Shown: positions 54,059 to 63,823, numbered from the stretch's first letter. The stretch is DNA of 64,000 nucleotides from Cryomorpha ignava (GCF_010686655.1 NZ_JAAGVY010000027.1:1-64000); one strand, 5' to 3'. Made by a program: numbers and translations. The notes: a model not told the origin generated them from the letters alone.

Positions 54059-54610
54059 TCATTCCCACTCCTTAAAGTGCATTTGCTGCTTTATCAGGGT
54101 ACCATTTACGTAATCGTACTCTTTTGCAAGCCTGCCTTGCTCGTCCCAAACCAATACTTTTCCATCTAAAGTATTCTCGCTAAAATTACGTTCAGTATAT
54201 TTTCCACCTCCTTCGTACCACGATTTCCAAACGCCTTCTTTGCTTCCGTTTTTATAAGTGTAATCGTATTTCAGCTGTCCATTTTTATAGTACTCTTTGT
54301 ATTCACCATCATCCTCTCCATTTAAAATACTTCCTGTTTTTTCAGGCTGCCCATTTTCAAAATAAACTGTCCAAATGCCTTCTTTCTTGCCCTCGATAAC
54401 AGCTGTTTCAGTGTGTTTATTTCCATTGGGATACCACGAGCAGATTTTCCCCGAAAGGGGCACCATATGGTAATAAGTTAAACCGTTTGTTGATTCAGTT
54501 TCGCTTAATGCTATACACGTTGCCTCTCCATTTTCACTATTATCAGAGCCTTTCGGGGATTGGGCGCAGGAATGAATTAAAATCAGTAAAACTAAAACCG
54601 TTTTACTCAT
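54059..54610 (-). CDS. YwqK/MORN-repeat lipoprotein
   Basis: 183 aa from ATG 54610 (MSKTVLVLLILIHSCAQSP), a lipoprotein signal ending at Cys. Repeats such as SWYPNGNKHTETAVIEGKKE, WTVYFENGQPEKTGSILNGE and YKEYYKNGQLKYDYTYKNG are MORN/YwqK-type. Possibly membrane-anchored, periplasmic. Its start overlaps the end of the asparaginase-family gene by eight bases. Function unknown; the same repeat type appears at 29640-30527. Confidence 0.8.
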   Translation of the reverse strand: MSKTVLVLLILIHSCAQSPKGSDNSENGEATCIALSETESTNGLTYYHMVPLSGKICSWYPNGNKHTETAVIEGKKEGIWTVYFENGQPEKTGSILNGEDDGEYKEYYKNGQLKYDYTYKNGSKEGVWKSWYEGGGKYTERNFSENTLDGKVLVWDEQGRLAKEYDYVNGTLIKQQMHFKEWE

Positions 54611-55595
54611 CGCCATAAATCATGACTTTTTCGTCAGTTGCATTTTTGTATCCGCGATACATTCCCGGAGTGTTAAAAACCAATTCAAAATTTCCGTCCT
54701 TGTCCATGGCGATAATTCCACCTTGGGCATTCATTCCGCTAAGGTGTTCATTAACCGTATATTCTGCTGCTTCTTTTAGGGTTTTTTTACCAAATTTCAT
54801 CTGGTCAGAAATTTCTTTCGCTACGCCAATGCGAATAAAATACTCGCCGTGACCGGTACACGACACGCCACATGTTTCATTGTCGGCATAGGTTCCGGCG
54901 CCAATAATTGGGCTGTCGCCAATGCGGCCGTATTTCTTATTCATCATACCACCGGTAGACGTTCCGGCTGCAATATTCCCATCTTTATCTAATGCTACGC
55001 AGCCCACGGTTCCAAATTTCGAAAATTTTGATTTCGGTACATTGCTACCTTCTCCCTTATGCGATTCGTCCCATCTTTTTTGGATACGGGGCGTGGTGAA
55101 GTAAGTATTATCTACCATCTCAAGACCTTCTTGTTTGGCAAATTCTTCTGCGCCCTCGCCTGCCAGCATTACGTGAGGTGAGCGCACCATAACTGTTCGC
55201 GCGGCGAGAATCGGACTTTTTACGGTTTTAACTCCGGCCACCGCACCGGCGTTCAGGTCTGATCCATCCATTATTGAGGCATCAAGCTCGTGGGTGCCAA
55301 CATCTGTCATTACGGCGCCCTTTCCGGCATTAAACTCGGGGCAATTTTCCAATAGCGTTATGGTTGCTTCTACAGCATCTACAGCAGTACCTCCATTTTC
55401 TAATACGGCATATCCGGCATTTAGCGCATCTTGAAGCGCTGTTCGAATAATGGTTTCTAAACTATCTGAAAGCAAATGACGTTCTATAGTACCGGCACCA
55501 CCGTGAATGACAATTGCAGGGCGATTTATGGTCTGGCCAAATACATTTCCCGAAAGGGCAAATAGAACAAAAATGAGTGAAAATGTGAGTTTCAT
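54603..55595 (-). CDS. isoaspartyl peptidase / L-asparaginase (Ntn-hydrolase)
   Basis: 330 aa with a signal peptide (KLTFSLIFVLFALSGNVFGQ), so it is likely periplasmic or exported. It begins its mature part with RPAIVIHGGAGTIERHLLSD. The autocleavage point and catalytic Thr are in KFGTVGCVALDKDGNIAAGT, with GRIGDSPIIGAGTYADN and GHGEYFIRIGVAKEI as family blocks. It cleaves isoaspartyl dipeptides or asparagine. Length normal for plant-type asparaginases. Confidence 0.92.
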   Translation of the reverse strand: MKLTFSLIFVLFALSGNVFGQTINRPAIVIHGGAGTIERHLLSDSLETIIRTALQDALNAGYAVLENGGTAVDAVEATITLLENCPEFNAGKGAVMTDVGTHELDASIMDGSDLNAGAVAGVKTVKSPILAARTVMVRSPHVMLAGEGAEEFAKQEGLEMVDNTYFTTPRIQKRWDESHKGEGSNVPKSKFSKFGTVGCVALDKDGNIAAGTSTGGMMNKKYGRIGDSPIIGAGTYADNETCGVSCTGHGEYFIRIGVAKEISDQMKFGKKTLKEAAEYTVNEHLSGMNAQGGIIAMDKDGNFELVFNTPGMYRGYKNATDEKVMIYGDE

Positions 55596-55636
55596 TGTGT
55601 TGAGAATCAGGATTCAAATAATTAACTACTTATGTG

Positions 55637-55667
55637 TTTACAATTCAAATTAAGTACTATAACTTTG
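55637..55667 (+). promoter_or_regulatory. candidate promoter of the VTT-like gene
   Basis: TTTA (55637-55640), 19-base spacer, TAACTTTG (55660-55667; TAnnTTTG match), 39 bases before the ATG at 55707. Confidence 0.45.
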
Positions 55668-55706
55668 TATTCGCAAAAACCGTTAAAGTCTTGCTAAGGT
55701 AGTTTT

Positions 55707-56300
55707 ATGTGGAATTCAATTAAGCGTTATCATTTCTTTTATCACCGTAAGGGTTTTTACACCTTTTTAAAACAGGTATCAATTAAGTTTGGTATCCTAA
55801 TGGGTGTTATTTTGCTGGGCTTAATTCTTTTTGAAAGGTTTACTCCCGGCATTTCATTTTACTTCGCAAAGTACTCACTAATTGTTTCTCATGAAATAGT
55901 TCTTGCGGTATTTTTTGTAAGTGAAACAATTTTAGGTCTTGTACCGCCTGATTTATTTATAGTCTGGGCTAAGCAGTTTACTAACCCTTATGCGGTAGTT
56001 TTACTGCTCGCGGCGCTTAGTTATAGTGCAGGCCTGGTAGCATATTATATGGGTATAAAACTCGGTGCCATAGAAAAAGTAAGTGCTATTATCAATGTTA
56101 AATTTGCCTCCCAATTTAAAATGCTGCGCAGCTGGGGCGGTCTTATTATAGTTATTGCAGCATTGCTTCCATTGCCCTACAGCACTATGTGTTTAGGCGC
56201 TGGAATGCTTAAATATTCGCTTAAAGCTTTGCTCATTCTGGGGCTTTTTAGGTTTGTGCGTTTTTTTGCTTATGCCGCTGTGCTTTATCAGGTGGTTTAG
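55707..56300 (+). CDS. VTT/DedA-like membrane protein
   Basis: 197-aa polytopic protein with five or so hydrophobic helices. The region FVSETILGLVPPDLFIVWAK and the C-terminal GLIIVIAALLPLPYSTMCLG resemble the conserved VTT/SNARE-associated (DedA/YqaA) core, with a Glu and a PP motif in the first re-entrant part. Members move lipids or keep membrane homeostasis. It is a short member. No co-transcribed neighbour is obvious. Confidence 0.6.
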   Translation: MWNSIKRYHFFYHRKGFYTFLKQVSIKFGILMGVILLGLILFERFTPGISFYFAKYSLIVSHEIVLAVFFVSETILGLVPPDLFIVWAKQFTNPYAVVLLLAALSYSAGLVAYYMGIKLGAIEKVSAIINVKFASQFKMLRSWGGLIIVIAALLPLPYSTMCLGAGMLKYSLKALLILGLFRFVRFFAYAAVLYQVV

Positions 56301-56313
56301 TTTACTAATAATC

Positions 56314-56378
56314 AATAGGCAATTTGCAATAGGCAATAAGCAATTGGCAATAAGCAATAAGCAATTTTCAATAACGAT
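56314..56378. repeat. heptanucleotide repeat tract (CAATNNG type)
   Basis: Nine units in perfect 7-base register: CAATAGG, CAATTTG, CAATAGG, CAATAAG, CAATTGG, CAATAAG, CAATAAG, CAATTTT, CAATAAC. A different family from the CYAANNA tracts elsewhere. Confidence 0.75.
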
Positions 56379-56494
56379 CTTAATTACTACTCAAATCCTT
56401 CCAATTAGATTCTAATTTTTATTATACCTTAAGGTAAACTCCCTTTCCTGCATCCGACGAGGCTTTTCGCCGAGAGGAATGCACAAGGGCGGCA

Positions 56495-56568
56495 ATGAGC
56501 AATAGGCAATAGGCAATTCGCAATAGTCAATAAGAGACAGGTAATTGGCAATAAGCAATATGCAACCT
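56495..56568. repeat. second CAATNNG heptad tract
   Basis: Units include CAATGAG, CAATAGG, CAATAGG, CAATTCG, CAATAGT, CAATAAG, then two drifted units, CAATAAG and CAATATG. Same orientation as the tract at 56314, about 115 bases away. Confidence 0.7.
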
Positions 56569-56890
56569 GAAAATATTTAATGCTAGCCCAGTATATTTTC
56601 AACCGTTCGCTCCGCAGTCATTTTCTATGCTTCGGTCTTCCGCTCAACGTTCAGTCGTAAATCAACTCTGCTTCCAGAAGTTTTTCATCTCACCGTGGAT
56701 AAGATGGTCTGTTTAAAATCAATGTGACAAAAGGAAATCTTAAGGCTACGCTGATTTTATTGCAAATCATATTCCTCATTTTGCAAGTCTGAAAACCCAA
56801 CGACCAAAGGGAGCCCGTATGGGAAGCCAAAAACCAAAAACACCATTCAAAACATCAGCATTGAAATGACATAACGTCATGTAGATTTCC

Positions 56891-56898
56891 TATTTTTG
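56891..56898 (+). promoter_or_regulatory. candidate -7 box of uvrD/pcrA
   Basis: TATTTTTG (TAnnTTTG match), five bases before the ATG at 56904. A palindrome ATGAC-ATAAC-GTCAT is at 56866-56880, 10 bases upstream of the box. A start this close implies a nearly leaderless transcript or another promoter. Confidence 0.35.
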
Positions 56899-56903
56899 CG
56901 GTA

Positions 56904-59225
56904 ATGGATTACTTAGATCAATTAAATCCTGCACAAAGAGCGGCAGTAGAGCATACCGAAGGGCCATGCATGGTTATAGCCGGCGCAGGATCGGGAAAAA
57001 CACGCGTGCTTACCTATCGCATAGCCCACCTTATCAATAAAGGGGTCGATCCTTTTAATATTCTCTCGCTTACCTTCACCAACAAGGCGGCACGCGAAAT
57101 GAAAGAGCGTATTTCTAAAGTAATAGGCGGAACCGAGGCGAGAAATATCTGGATGGGAACCTTCCACAGCATCTTTGCCCGCATACTGCGTGTAGAAGCA
57201 GAAAAGCTGAATTATCCCTCTAATTTTTCCATTTATGACAGCGCTGATAGCAAAAGTCTGCTCAAAAGCATCGTTAAAGAAATGGCTCTTGATGATAAAC
57301 TCTATAAAGTAGGTTTTGTACAAAGTCGTATTTCCAAAGCGAAAAACAATCTGATTTCGCCAAAAGCATACCGTGAGAATGCCGAAATAATGGGCGATGA
57401 TGAGATGAGCGGCAGAACAAAAATTGTGGAGATTTATTATGAGTACAATTTGCGCCTTTTTAAATCTGGCGCAATGGATTTTGACGATTTGCTTTATAAA
57501 ACCAACGTTTTATTGCGCGATTTTCCGGAAGTGCTCCACAAATACCAACACAAGTTTAAATACCTGCTGGTTGATGAGTACCAGGATACGAATTTTAGCC
57601 AGTACCTTATCGTAAAAAAACTGGCCGCGCTTAATGAAAACCTTTGTGTAGTTGGCGATGATGCCCAGAGTATTTATGGATTCCGCGGAGCGAATATTCA
57701 AAATATTCTCAATTTTAAAAACGATTATCCCGATTACAAACTCTTTAAGCTGGAGCAAAATTACCGCTCTACAAAAACTATAGTCGCTGCTGCCAATAGT
57801 GTTATAGGAAAGAACCGCGATCAGATTAAGAAAAAAGTCTGGACAGACAATGTAGATGGAGATATCATACGTGTAAGTCGCTCCCTTTCAGACAATGAGG
57901 AAGGTCTTTTTGTGGCAAATGACATCTTTACCGATAGAAACAATAACCAACTTTCTAACAAAAGTTTCGCCATTTTGTACCGCACCAATTCTCAAAGTCG
58001 GGCGATGGAGGAAGCTTTGCGTAAAATCAATATTCCCTACCGTATCTATGGCGGACAATCGTTTTATCAGCGCAAGGAAATAAAAGATTTGCTGGCTTAT
58101 TACCGCCTTACGGCAAATCCCAAAGATGAAGAATCGCTGAAGCGGGTCATTAATTATCCGGCACGCGGAATCGGAAAAACAACCTTGGAGAAAATAACCA
58201 TTGCAGCTGCCGAAAACCAATCGAGCCTCTGGGAAGTGATTTCTTATGGGCTTAATACCCTTCAGGTAAATAGCGGTACGAAGCAAAAACTCGCCGACTT
58301 TGTAACGATGATTAGAAGTTTTGGCGCCCAATTGCAATCGCTCGATGCTTTTTCGATGGCAGAGCATATCGCAAAGTCAACAGGATTGCTTCGCGAGCTG
58401 TACGCCGATAAAACCCCCGAAGGGCTTACACGTTTTGAAAATATTCAGGAGCTATTAAATGGTATTAAAGAATTTAGCGAAAGCAATCTTCCTGAATTTA
58501 ATGGCGAGAAACCGCACCTTACCGACTTTTTGGTAGATGTAGCCTTGCTAACTGATGCAGATCAAAATGATGATGATGACGATAAAGTGAGTCTGATGAC
58601 CATTCATGCCTCAAAAGGGCTGGAGTTTCCACACGTGTATATTGTGGGTATGGAAGAGAATCTTTTTCCATCTCAACTTTCGCTAAGCGATAGAAGTGAA
58701 TTGGAAGAAGAACGTCGACTTTTTTATGTTGCCCTTACGCGTGCCGAGAAAAAAACAACGCTCACGTATGCCTTGTCGCGCTATCGATATGGAACTTTAA
58801 ACCACTCTGAGCCAAGTAGATTTATTGAAGAAATAGATCCGCAATTTATAGAAGCTCCAGAAAAACTTGAAACACCTTTTGAGCGTGACTCTGGTTTTGG
58901 TGCAACGCCATGGAAAGGTATGGGTAGCAGTGGTGATAGTAGGAATTTTCAGCGGAAGGAAAAATATGAACGACCCGCATCGCCGGCACCAACTGTGCCA
59001 CCTAATTTAAAAAGAGTAAGCCAGGTGCCGAATATTTCAACTGCTAATGCTACAGCGGCGGGCACCATAGTAGCCGGCAGCCAGGTGGTGCACGCCAAAT
59101 TTGGAAAAGGAAAAGTATTAAATGTGGAAGGCGAATCGCCTAATGAAAAGGCCACTGTGTTTTTCCCTTCGGTAGGGCAGAAGCAATTGTTGCTGAAGTT
59201 TGCGAAATTGACCCCGGTGGCGTAG
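56904..59225 (+). CDS. UvrD/PcrA-type DNA helicase
   Basis: 773-aa superfamily 1 helicase. It begins MDYLDQLNPAQRAAVEHTEG. Q motif; Walker A VIAGAGSGKTRVLTYRI (near residue 25-41); LLVDEYQDTN (motif II, about 225); VVGDDAQSIYGFRGAN; EQNYRSTKTI; and VSLMTIHASKGLEFPHVYI near 568. The C-terminal 60 residues (AGSQVVHAKFGKGKVLNVEG) are a Tudor-like PcrA-type domain that binds RNA polymerase. It unwinds DNA 3' to 5' in repair and replication. Complete. Confidence 0.95.
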   Translation: MDYLDQLNPAQRAAVEHTEGPCMVIAGAGSGKTRVLTYRIAHLINKGVDPFNILSLTFTNKAAREMKERISKVIGGTEARNIWMGTFHSIFARILRVEAEKLNYPSNFSIYDSADSKSLLKSIVKEMALDDKLYKVGFVQSRISKAKNNLISPKAYRENAEIMGDDEMSGRTKIVEIYYEYNLRLFKSGAMDFDDLLYKTNVLLRDFPEVLHKYQHKFKYLLVDEYQDTNFSQYLIVKKLAALNENLCVVGDDAQSIYGFRGANIQNILNFKNDYPDYKLFKLEQNYRSTKTIVAAANSVIGKNRDQIKKKVWTDNVDGDIIRVSRSLSDNEEGLFVANDIFTDRNNNQLSNKSFAILYRTNSQSRAMEEALRKINIPYRIYGGQSFYQRKEIKDLLAYYRLTANPKDEESLKRVINYPARGIGKTTLEKITIAAAENQSSLWEVISYGLNTLQVNSGTKQKLADFVTMIRSFGAQLQSLDAFSMAEHIAKSTGLLRELYADKTPEGLTRFENIQELLNGIKEFSESNLPEFNGEKPHLTDFLVDVALLTDADQNDDDDDKVSLMTIHASKGLEFPHVYIVGMEENLFPSQLSLSDRSELEEERRLFYVALTRAEKKTTLTYALSRYRYGTLNHSEPSRFIEEIDPQFIEAPEKLETPFERDSGFGATPWKGMGSSGDSRNFQRKEKYERPASPAPTVPPNLKRVSQVPNISTANATAAGTIVAGSQVVHAKFGKGKVLNVEGESPNEKATVFFPSVGQKQLLLKFAKLTPVA

Positions 59226-59344
59226 CATCAAAAAAATGCTGTTTTGCCATGAGCTTTGAGTCCTGAAACTTTGTTTTATTTCTTTTTATAGCAGAATGTG
59301 AATAACCGGCACACAAAGCTTTTGTATCCTTATAACACGGCATC

Positions 59345-59372
59345 TTTACCTCAATTTATCTGCCTATATTTG
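59345..59372 (+). promoter_or_regulatory. candidate promoter of the ABC export genes
   Basis: TTTA (59345-59348), 16-base spacer, TATATTTG (59365-59372; TAnnTTTG match), 26 bases before the permease ATG. Confidence 0.45.
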
Positions 59373-59398
59373 CCGCCGGCAAAAACCAGCTATTTTAC

Positions 59399-60253
59399 AT
59401 GAGCGAATTAGAAAAGCGCGTCTATACGTCCCAGTCAAATGTCCAGCATCCCTGGAAAATGATAAAGGATATGTTGCAAGATATCAAAAGAGGTCAAGAT
59501 CTTGCTAAAAGATTGACCATTCGCGATATAAAGGCTTTGTACCGACAAAGTTTTCTCGGTGTTTTATGGGCATTTATCATTCCTATTGCCAATACGCTTA
59601 CATGGATTCTGCTTAACGCTAGTGGAATCATTAAACTGGGCGAATCTACCAGCCTTCCTTATCCCATTTACGTATTTACGGGTACTATGATTTGGGCTAT
59701 GTTTTTGGAGAGCATGCAGTCGCCAATAAATCTTACTACCCAAAATAAATCGGTATTGGCTAAGGTGAATTTTCCGCGTGAAGCCATAATCATGTCAGCC
59801 GTTTATCAATCGCTTTTTAACGCAAGCATTAAAACGGTCATTTTGGTAATCGCATTGGCCTTTTTGGGTTATTTTGGTGGCTATACTTTGCTTTTGTTTC
59901 CGCTGGCCATGCTTTCTATGGTGCTTATAGGTACTACCATTGGCTTGATGCTTACGCCAATAAGTACACTTTATACAGATATCAGCAAAGGCTTGCCGTT
60001 GATTATGCAGTTTTTAATGTACACCGCTCCGGTTATCTACGCCATTCCCAAAGAGGGGCGAATGGCCGATGTAATCAGAGCAAATCCGCTTACGCCGCTT
60101 ATAGAAACAGCGCGTAGCTGGCTCACCGGCTCGATGGGCGATTTCTTGCCCGAGTTTTTTATTATTAATGCCATAAACCTTTTGCTTTTGGCCTTTATGT
60201 TTGTAGCATATCGCCTGGCATTGCCTATACTTATTGAACGAATGAACGCATAA
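59399..60253 (+). CDS. polysaccharide ABC transporter permease (Wzm/TagG-like)
   Basis: 284-aa ABC-2 type permease with about six helices. It has the family's N-terminal amphipathic part LTIRDIKALYRQSFLGVLWAF then a TM pair, PYPIYVFTGTMIWAMFLE, and QFLMYTAPVIYAIP. It moves lipid-linked polysaccharide or teichoic-like polymer across the inner membrane with the ATPase encoded five bases downstream. Confidence 0.92.
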   Translation: MSELEKRVYTSQSNVQHPWKMIKDMLQDIKRGQDLAKRLTIRDIKALYRQSFLGVLWAFIIPIANTLTWILLNASGIIKLGESTSLPYPIYVFTGTMIWAMFLESMQSPINLTTQNKSVLAKVNFPREAIIMSAVYQSLFNASIKTVILVIALAFLGYFGGYTLLLFPLAMLSMVLIGTTIGLMLTPISTLYTDISKGLPLIMQFLMYTAPVIYAIPKEGRMADVIRANPLTPLIETARSWLTGSMGDFLPEFFIINAINLLLLAFMFVAYRLALPILIERMNA

Positions 60254-60258
60254 AAGCT

Positions 60259-61497
60259 ATGGCCGAAGATACCCTTGTACGAGTAGAGCATTTGGCAAAA
60301 AAGTTTTGTCGCGATCTGAAGACCAGTCTATGGTATGGTGTGCAAGATCTTGGTGCTGAATTTGTTGGTAAAAAGAAAGAAGAAGATATTCAGCTGCGCA
60401 ACAAAGAGTTTTGGGCGGTAAGAGATATTAATTTTGAGCTAAAGCGCGGTGAATGTCTAGGACTTATAGGTCGTAACGGAGCCGGAAAAAGTACCTTGCT
60501 CAAAATGCTCAATGGGTTGATTAAACCCGACAAAGGCCGTATTGAAATGTATGGCCGCATTGGTGCTTTGATTGAGCTTGGTTCTGGCTTTAACCCCATT
60601 CTTACCGGGAGGGAAAATATTTACAACAACGGCTCGGTGCTTGGATTGAACAAAAAAGAAATTGACGGCCTGCTCGAAGAAATAATAGATTTTTCTGAAA
60701 TGGAGAAATTTATAGATACGCCTGTTCAGTATTACAGCTCTGGAATGAAGGTGCGGTTGGGGTTTTCTGTGGCAGCGCATATGAAGCCTGATGTGCTTAT
60801 TCTCGATGAAGTTTTGGCAGTAGGCGATTCAGGATTTAAAATAAAATCGTTTAACAAGATAAACGAGATTATGCGCGATGCAGCGGTGATTTTTGTGAGT
60901 CACTCGATGCCGCATATTGCCAATATTACCAATAAGGTGCTGCTTATGGAAAATGGCGTGGTAGATTATTACGGCGAAAACATTACCGATGGAATAGAGC
61001 GGTATTTTGGATTATTTGCCGGCGATAAAGAACGTGTAGAGTACAATGAATTTGCGACAATTGAAGATATGAAGGTTTACGCGTCCGCGAAATATGCCGA
61101 TGATCCGTCGCGAAAATTGCCCGCCATAGATTACCGCGATCCCATTCGTATCGATCTCGATTTAAAGTTAAAACCCAATGTTGAATGGTTTCATATAAAA
61201 TTGCAAATTACCGACAAGGATTTGAAGATTGTTGGAATTTACGACAGCTTTCAGTTTCAGGAAGCCATTAAAAACGACCGCGATCTGCATCATTTAAAAA
61301 TCACTATTCCCAATAGTATTTTTATCGATGGCGAATATTCAATAACGGTTTTTATCCAGCAGCGCGACCCTATTAATTCAAAATGGAATCTTTTAGCAGT
61401 GTATCGATACTGGCGTAAATTTAATATGAAAGCCAGCGCCGGGCTTGGTTATGTGCCAGCGGTTGTGTACCTGCCAGGACAGTGTGAGGTGGTGTAA
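60259..61497 (+). CDS. polysaccharide ABC transporter ATPase with Wzt-like C-terminal domain
   Basis: 412 aa. Walker A GLIGRNGAGKSTLLKML is near residue 73, the signature YYSSGMKVRLGF near 160 and Walker B PDVLILDEVLAVGDSG near 178. The last 150 residues (from about 262) form a beta-sandwich as in Wzt, which in some systems binds the capped glycan end. Partner of the permease. The cargo may be the product of the cluster seen at 56-4277, but they are far apart. Confidence 0.93.
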   Translation: MAEDTLVRVEHLAKKFCRDLKTSLWYGVQDLGAEFVGKKKEEDIQLRNKEFWAVRDINFELKRGECLGLIGRNGAGKSTLLKMLNGLIKPDKGRIEMYGRIGALIELGSGFNPILTGRENIYNNGSVLGLNKKEIDGLLEEIIDFSEMEKFIDTPVQYYSSGMKVRLGFSVAAHMKPDVLILDEVLAVGDSGFKIKSFNKINEIMRDAAVIFVSHSMPHIANITNKVLLMENGVVDYYGENITDGIERYFGLFAGDKERVEYNEFATIEDMKVYASAKYADDPSRKLPAIDYRDPIRIDLDLKLKPNVEWFHIKLQITDKDLKIVGIYDSFQFQEAIKNDRDLHHLKITIPNSIFIDGEYSITVFIQQRDPINSKWNLLAVYRYWRKFNMKASAGLGYVPAVVYLPGQCEVV

Positions 61498-61568
61498 TCT
61501 CAATACAACGTTACCAGATTTTATTTTTTTCCATAACTTGCTATCTGAAATATTAAAACTATTCTGCG

Positions 61569-62054
61569 ATGAAATTTCGAGTATCAGCCTGTGGCCTAAC
61601 AATACTTCTTCTCTTTATTCTCAGTTCAATTTCGGTATCAGCACAAACTAAGTCCATTGATCCAACTGCCAAAAAAGGAGTTTTTGAGCAGAATGGCATG
61701 CGCCTTACGCCGAAGCAATTATTAAAGATTACAGAATCGAACCCCGAGGCTTATCAAGAAATGAAAAAGGCCAAGGAGAATTATGATTTTGCCAATGTGC
61801 TTGGCTTTATTGGTGGAGGTTTAATAGGTTGGCCTATTGGTACGGCTATAGGCGGTGGGGAGCCACATTGGATTCTTGCCGGAGTGGGTGGTGCTGTGCT
61901 TTTATGCATTATACCGCTATCAAATGGTTATAATAATCGCTCAATGAACGCCGTAGAAATGTACAATAGTGGTTTAGTGCAAAGTCAGTATAAGGTGCCA
62001 TCTTTTAAACTGGGATCTACACAAAATGGAATAGGTCTTCTCATTTCGTTCTAA
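61569..62054 (+). CDS. secreted hypothetical protein with glycine-rich membrane segment
   Basis: 161 aa. Signal peptide (FRVSACGLTILLLFILSSIS then VSAQ). The mature part has KGVFEQNGMRLTPKQLLKI and a hydrophobic glycine-rich segment (VLGFIGGGLIGWPIGTAIGG) of the glycine-zipper type followed by another hydrophobic run. Probably inserted in a membrane. I do not recognise the family. It is 71 bases after the ABC ATPase gene. Confidence 0.6.
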   Translation: MKFRVSACGLTILLLFILSSISVSAQTKSIDPTAKKGVFEQNGMRLTPKQLLKITESNPEAYQEMKKAKENYDFANVLGFIGGGLIGWPIGTAIGGGEPHWILAGVGGAVLLCIIPLSNGYNNRSMNAVEMYNSGLVQSQYKVPSFKLGSTQNGIGLLISF

Positions 62055-62162
62055 AGCGATAGATTTTTACCGATACCAGAAGGTGTATAGTTATAATGCT
62101 ATTTATTTAAAAGCGACGATTTTTTTATATTAAGATTTGCCTATGTTGGCAGACGCAATCCA

Positions 62163-63632
62163 TTAATCGAGTTCAGAATCCATTTTCGCCTCTGAGTATA
62201 TCTCCAGCTCATCTATTTCTTCGTACACAAAGCTTGGGTCTTCAATTTCAAAACCACAGACAAGTACATCATCTGTTTGCTCGCATTTTTCTTGCCATTG
62301 GTGAAACTCTTTTACCAAAACACGTTTTTGCATAAACGAATATTCTGTATCCAGATGAGTTAGTATCTCATGGAAGCGTTCTTCGCCAAACTTTTCGCCA
62401 GTCTGATTCTCCTGATCCATAAATCCATCGGTTAACATATAGACCATATCGCCGATTTCCAGGTCAATATCCATTGATGAAAAGTGCACTTCAGAATCGC
62501 CGCAGCCAATTCCATTTGTATTTAAAACATGCTTTTTTACCGTGCCGTTTAAAGCGTTCTTAACAAATAAACCACCACCCGCTGTTGCGAATTTGGCCTT
62601 ATTTGTTTTAGCATTCACTACTAGTATAGTAAGTCTTACATCGAGTTTGATTCCTGTTAGGTCAAGGCTGTTTGAGTCGTGAATACTCATATTCATTTTT
62701 GTGAGAAAAGCTCCCGGGTCGCTTGATTCATTTTCTTGTAGAACTCGGTCTGCTATAGAGACCATAAGCATGGTAAGTAAGCCGTGAGATGAGCCTTTGC
62801 TGCTGCAATCGCCGGTTATAATGTATTTGAAATCACCTTTTTGCTCTGCCCAGATAAAATCGCCGCTTACATAATCGCGCGGTCCACGCAGTAAAAACAG
62901 CTTTGTGAAAATTGTTCGCAAATGGTCTTCGCTTTTTAGAAATGCCATTTGAATATCTCGCGCATGTACGAGGCCTTCGCGATGTTCGTCATTGCGCTCC
63001 TGAAGCACCATATTCAGCTCATTTACTTCTTGTACTGCTTTACCTAAATTTCTTTTGGTTTTTTCAACAGTTCCTACAAAGAAGTATCCTATAGCTAAAA
63101 TAACTCCGTATGTGCTTATGCTATTAAAAATGAGAAGATATATTGGATTCAGATCAAGTATAACCTCGAAGTGAAATAGCGGTGTGTTTTCGTAAACAAC
63201 GGTGATGGCTAGAACGAAAAGTGTAAATATTATCCACTTTATTATCTCTCGTGAAGTTGCATATACTGATATACTAAAAAGAGCCACCAGGCTCCAAATC
63301 ATTACTGCCCCTGTAGCCATGGCTCCTCCAGCCACAATTTGGAAAAGACAAGGAAAAATTATGCTCACCGACATCTGTAGATTGCAGCCTGCAGTGCTTG
63401 TACGCGAAATGCTGCATAGATACATACTGGCGGCAGAAATTACAAGATAGCACAGCGGTACAGTAAGAAGCGAATAAGCCCCTATAGCTAACATGCCTAT
63501 GGACCATAATAATGCTCCCGCCGACATGAGAATGGTCACTTTTGACACAACCTTAAATTGAAACCGTCTATCAGTTATTATTGGCTCTGAACGTTGAGCA
63601 GATCGGCTACCCCAAAAAGCTATTGTTGGCAT
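62163..63632 (-). CDS. membrane-bound SpoIIE-type (PP2C-like) phosphatase
   Basis: 489 aa. The N-terminal half is membrane-embedded (about six to seven helices, to about residue 190), followed by a coiled linker (TKRNLGKAVQEVNELNMVLQ). The C-terminal phosphatase domain contains GPRDYVSGDFIWAEQKG (metal Asp), ITGDCSSKGSSHGLLTMLM, FATAGGGLFVK and GDMVYMLTDGFMDQENQTGE. Such proteins dephosphorylate Ser/Thr of partner-switch anti-anti-sigma factors; no partner gene is adjacent. Lone gene. Confidence 0.88.
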   Translation of the reverse strand: MPTIAFWGSRSAQRSEPIITDRRFQFKVVSKVTILMSAGALLWSIGMLAIGAYSLLTVPLCYLVISAASMYLCSISRTSTAGCNLQMSVSIIFPCLFQIVAGGAMATGAVMIWSLVALFSISVYATSREIIKWIIFTLFVLAITVVYENTPLFHFEVILDLNPIYLLIFNSISTYGVILAIGYFFVGTVEKTKRNLGKAVQEVNELNMVLQERNDEHREGLVHARDIQMAFLKSEDHLRTIFTKLFLLRGPRDYVSGDFIWAEQKGDFKYIITGDCSSKGSSHGLLTMLMVSIADRVLQENESSDPGAFLTKMNMSIHDSNSLDLTGIKLDVRLTILVVNAKTNKAKFATAGGGLFVKNALNGTVKKHVLNTNGIGCGDSEVHFSSMDIDLEIGDMVYMLTDGFMDQENQTGEKFGEERFHEILTHLDTEYSFMQKRVLVKEFHQWQEKCEQTDDVLVCGFEIEDPSFVYEEIDELEIYSEAKMDSELD

Positions 63633-63759
63633 ACTGTAAATTTTTAAGAAAATTTGTGGTTTGCTTACGCGAATGAAGGTGTTTTTGTTGCGAAGGTGAA
63701 TTGCCGGATAGAAACAAGAATGTCAAAAAACGTATTCGCGGCAAACATGTATCCCATAA

Positions 63760-63800
63760 AAAAAAAGGCCAATCTTCTAAATAAATAGAAAATTAGCCTT
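63760..63800 (-). terminator. hairpin terminator after the glucan phosphorylase gene
   Basis: A 14-base stem with two GU pairs on the minus strand (AAGGCTAATTTTCT / AGAAGATTGGCCTT) with an AAATAAAT-type loop and nine T residues after it. It ends the minus-strand gene that runs off the right edge. Confidence 0.85.
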
Positions 63801-63823
63801 CTGAAATAAATGTAATATTGGTT

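Larger units (their letters stand above)
56301..56903. other. 603-base intergenic region with heptad repeats
   Basis: Contains two CAATNNG heptad tracts (56314-56378 and 56495-56568), a short palindrome ATGAC/GTCAT at 56866-56880, and a -7 box before uvrD. No gene seen. Confidence 0.5.
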
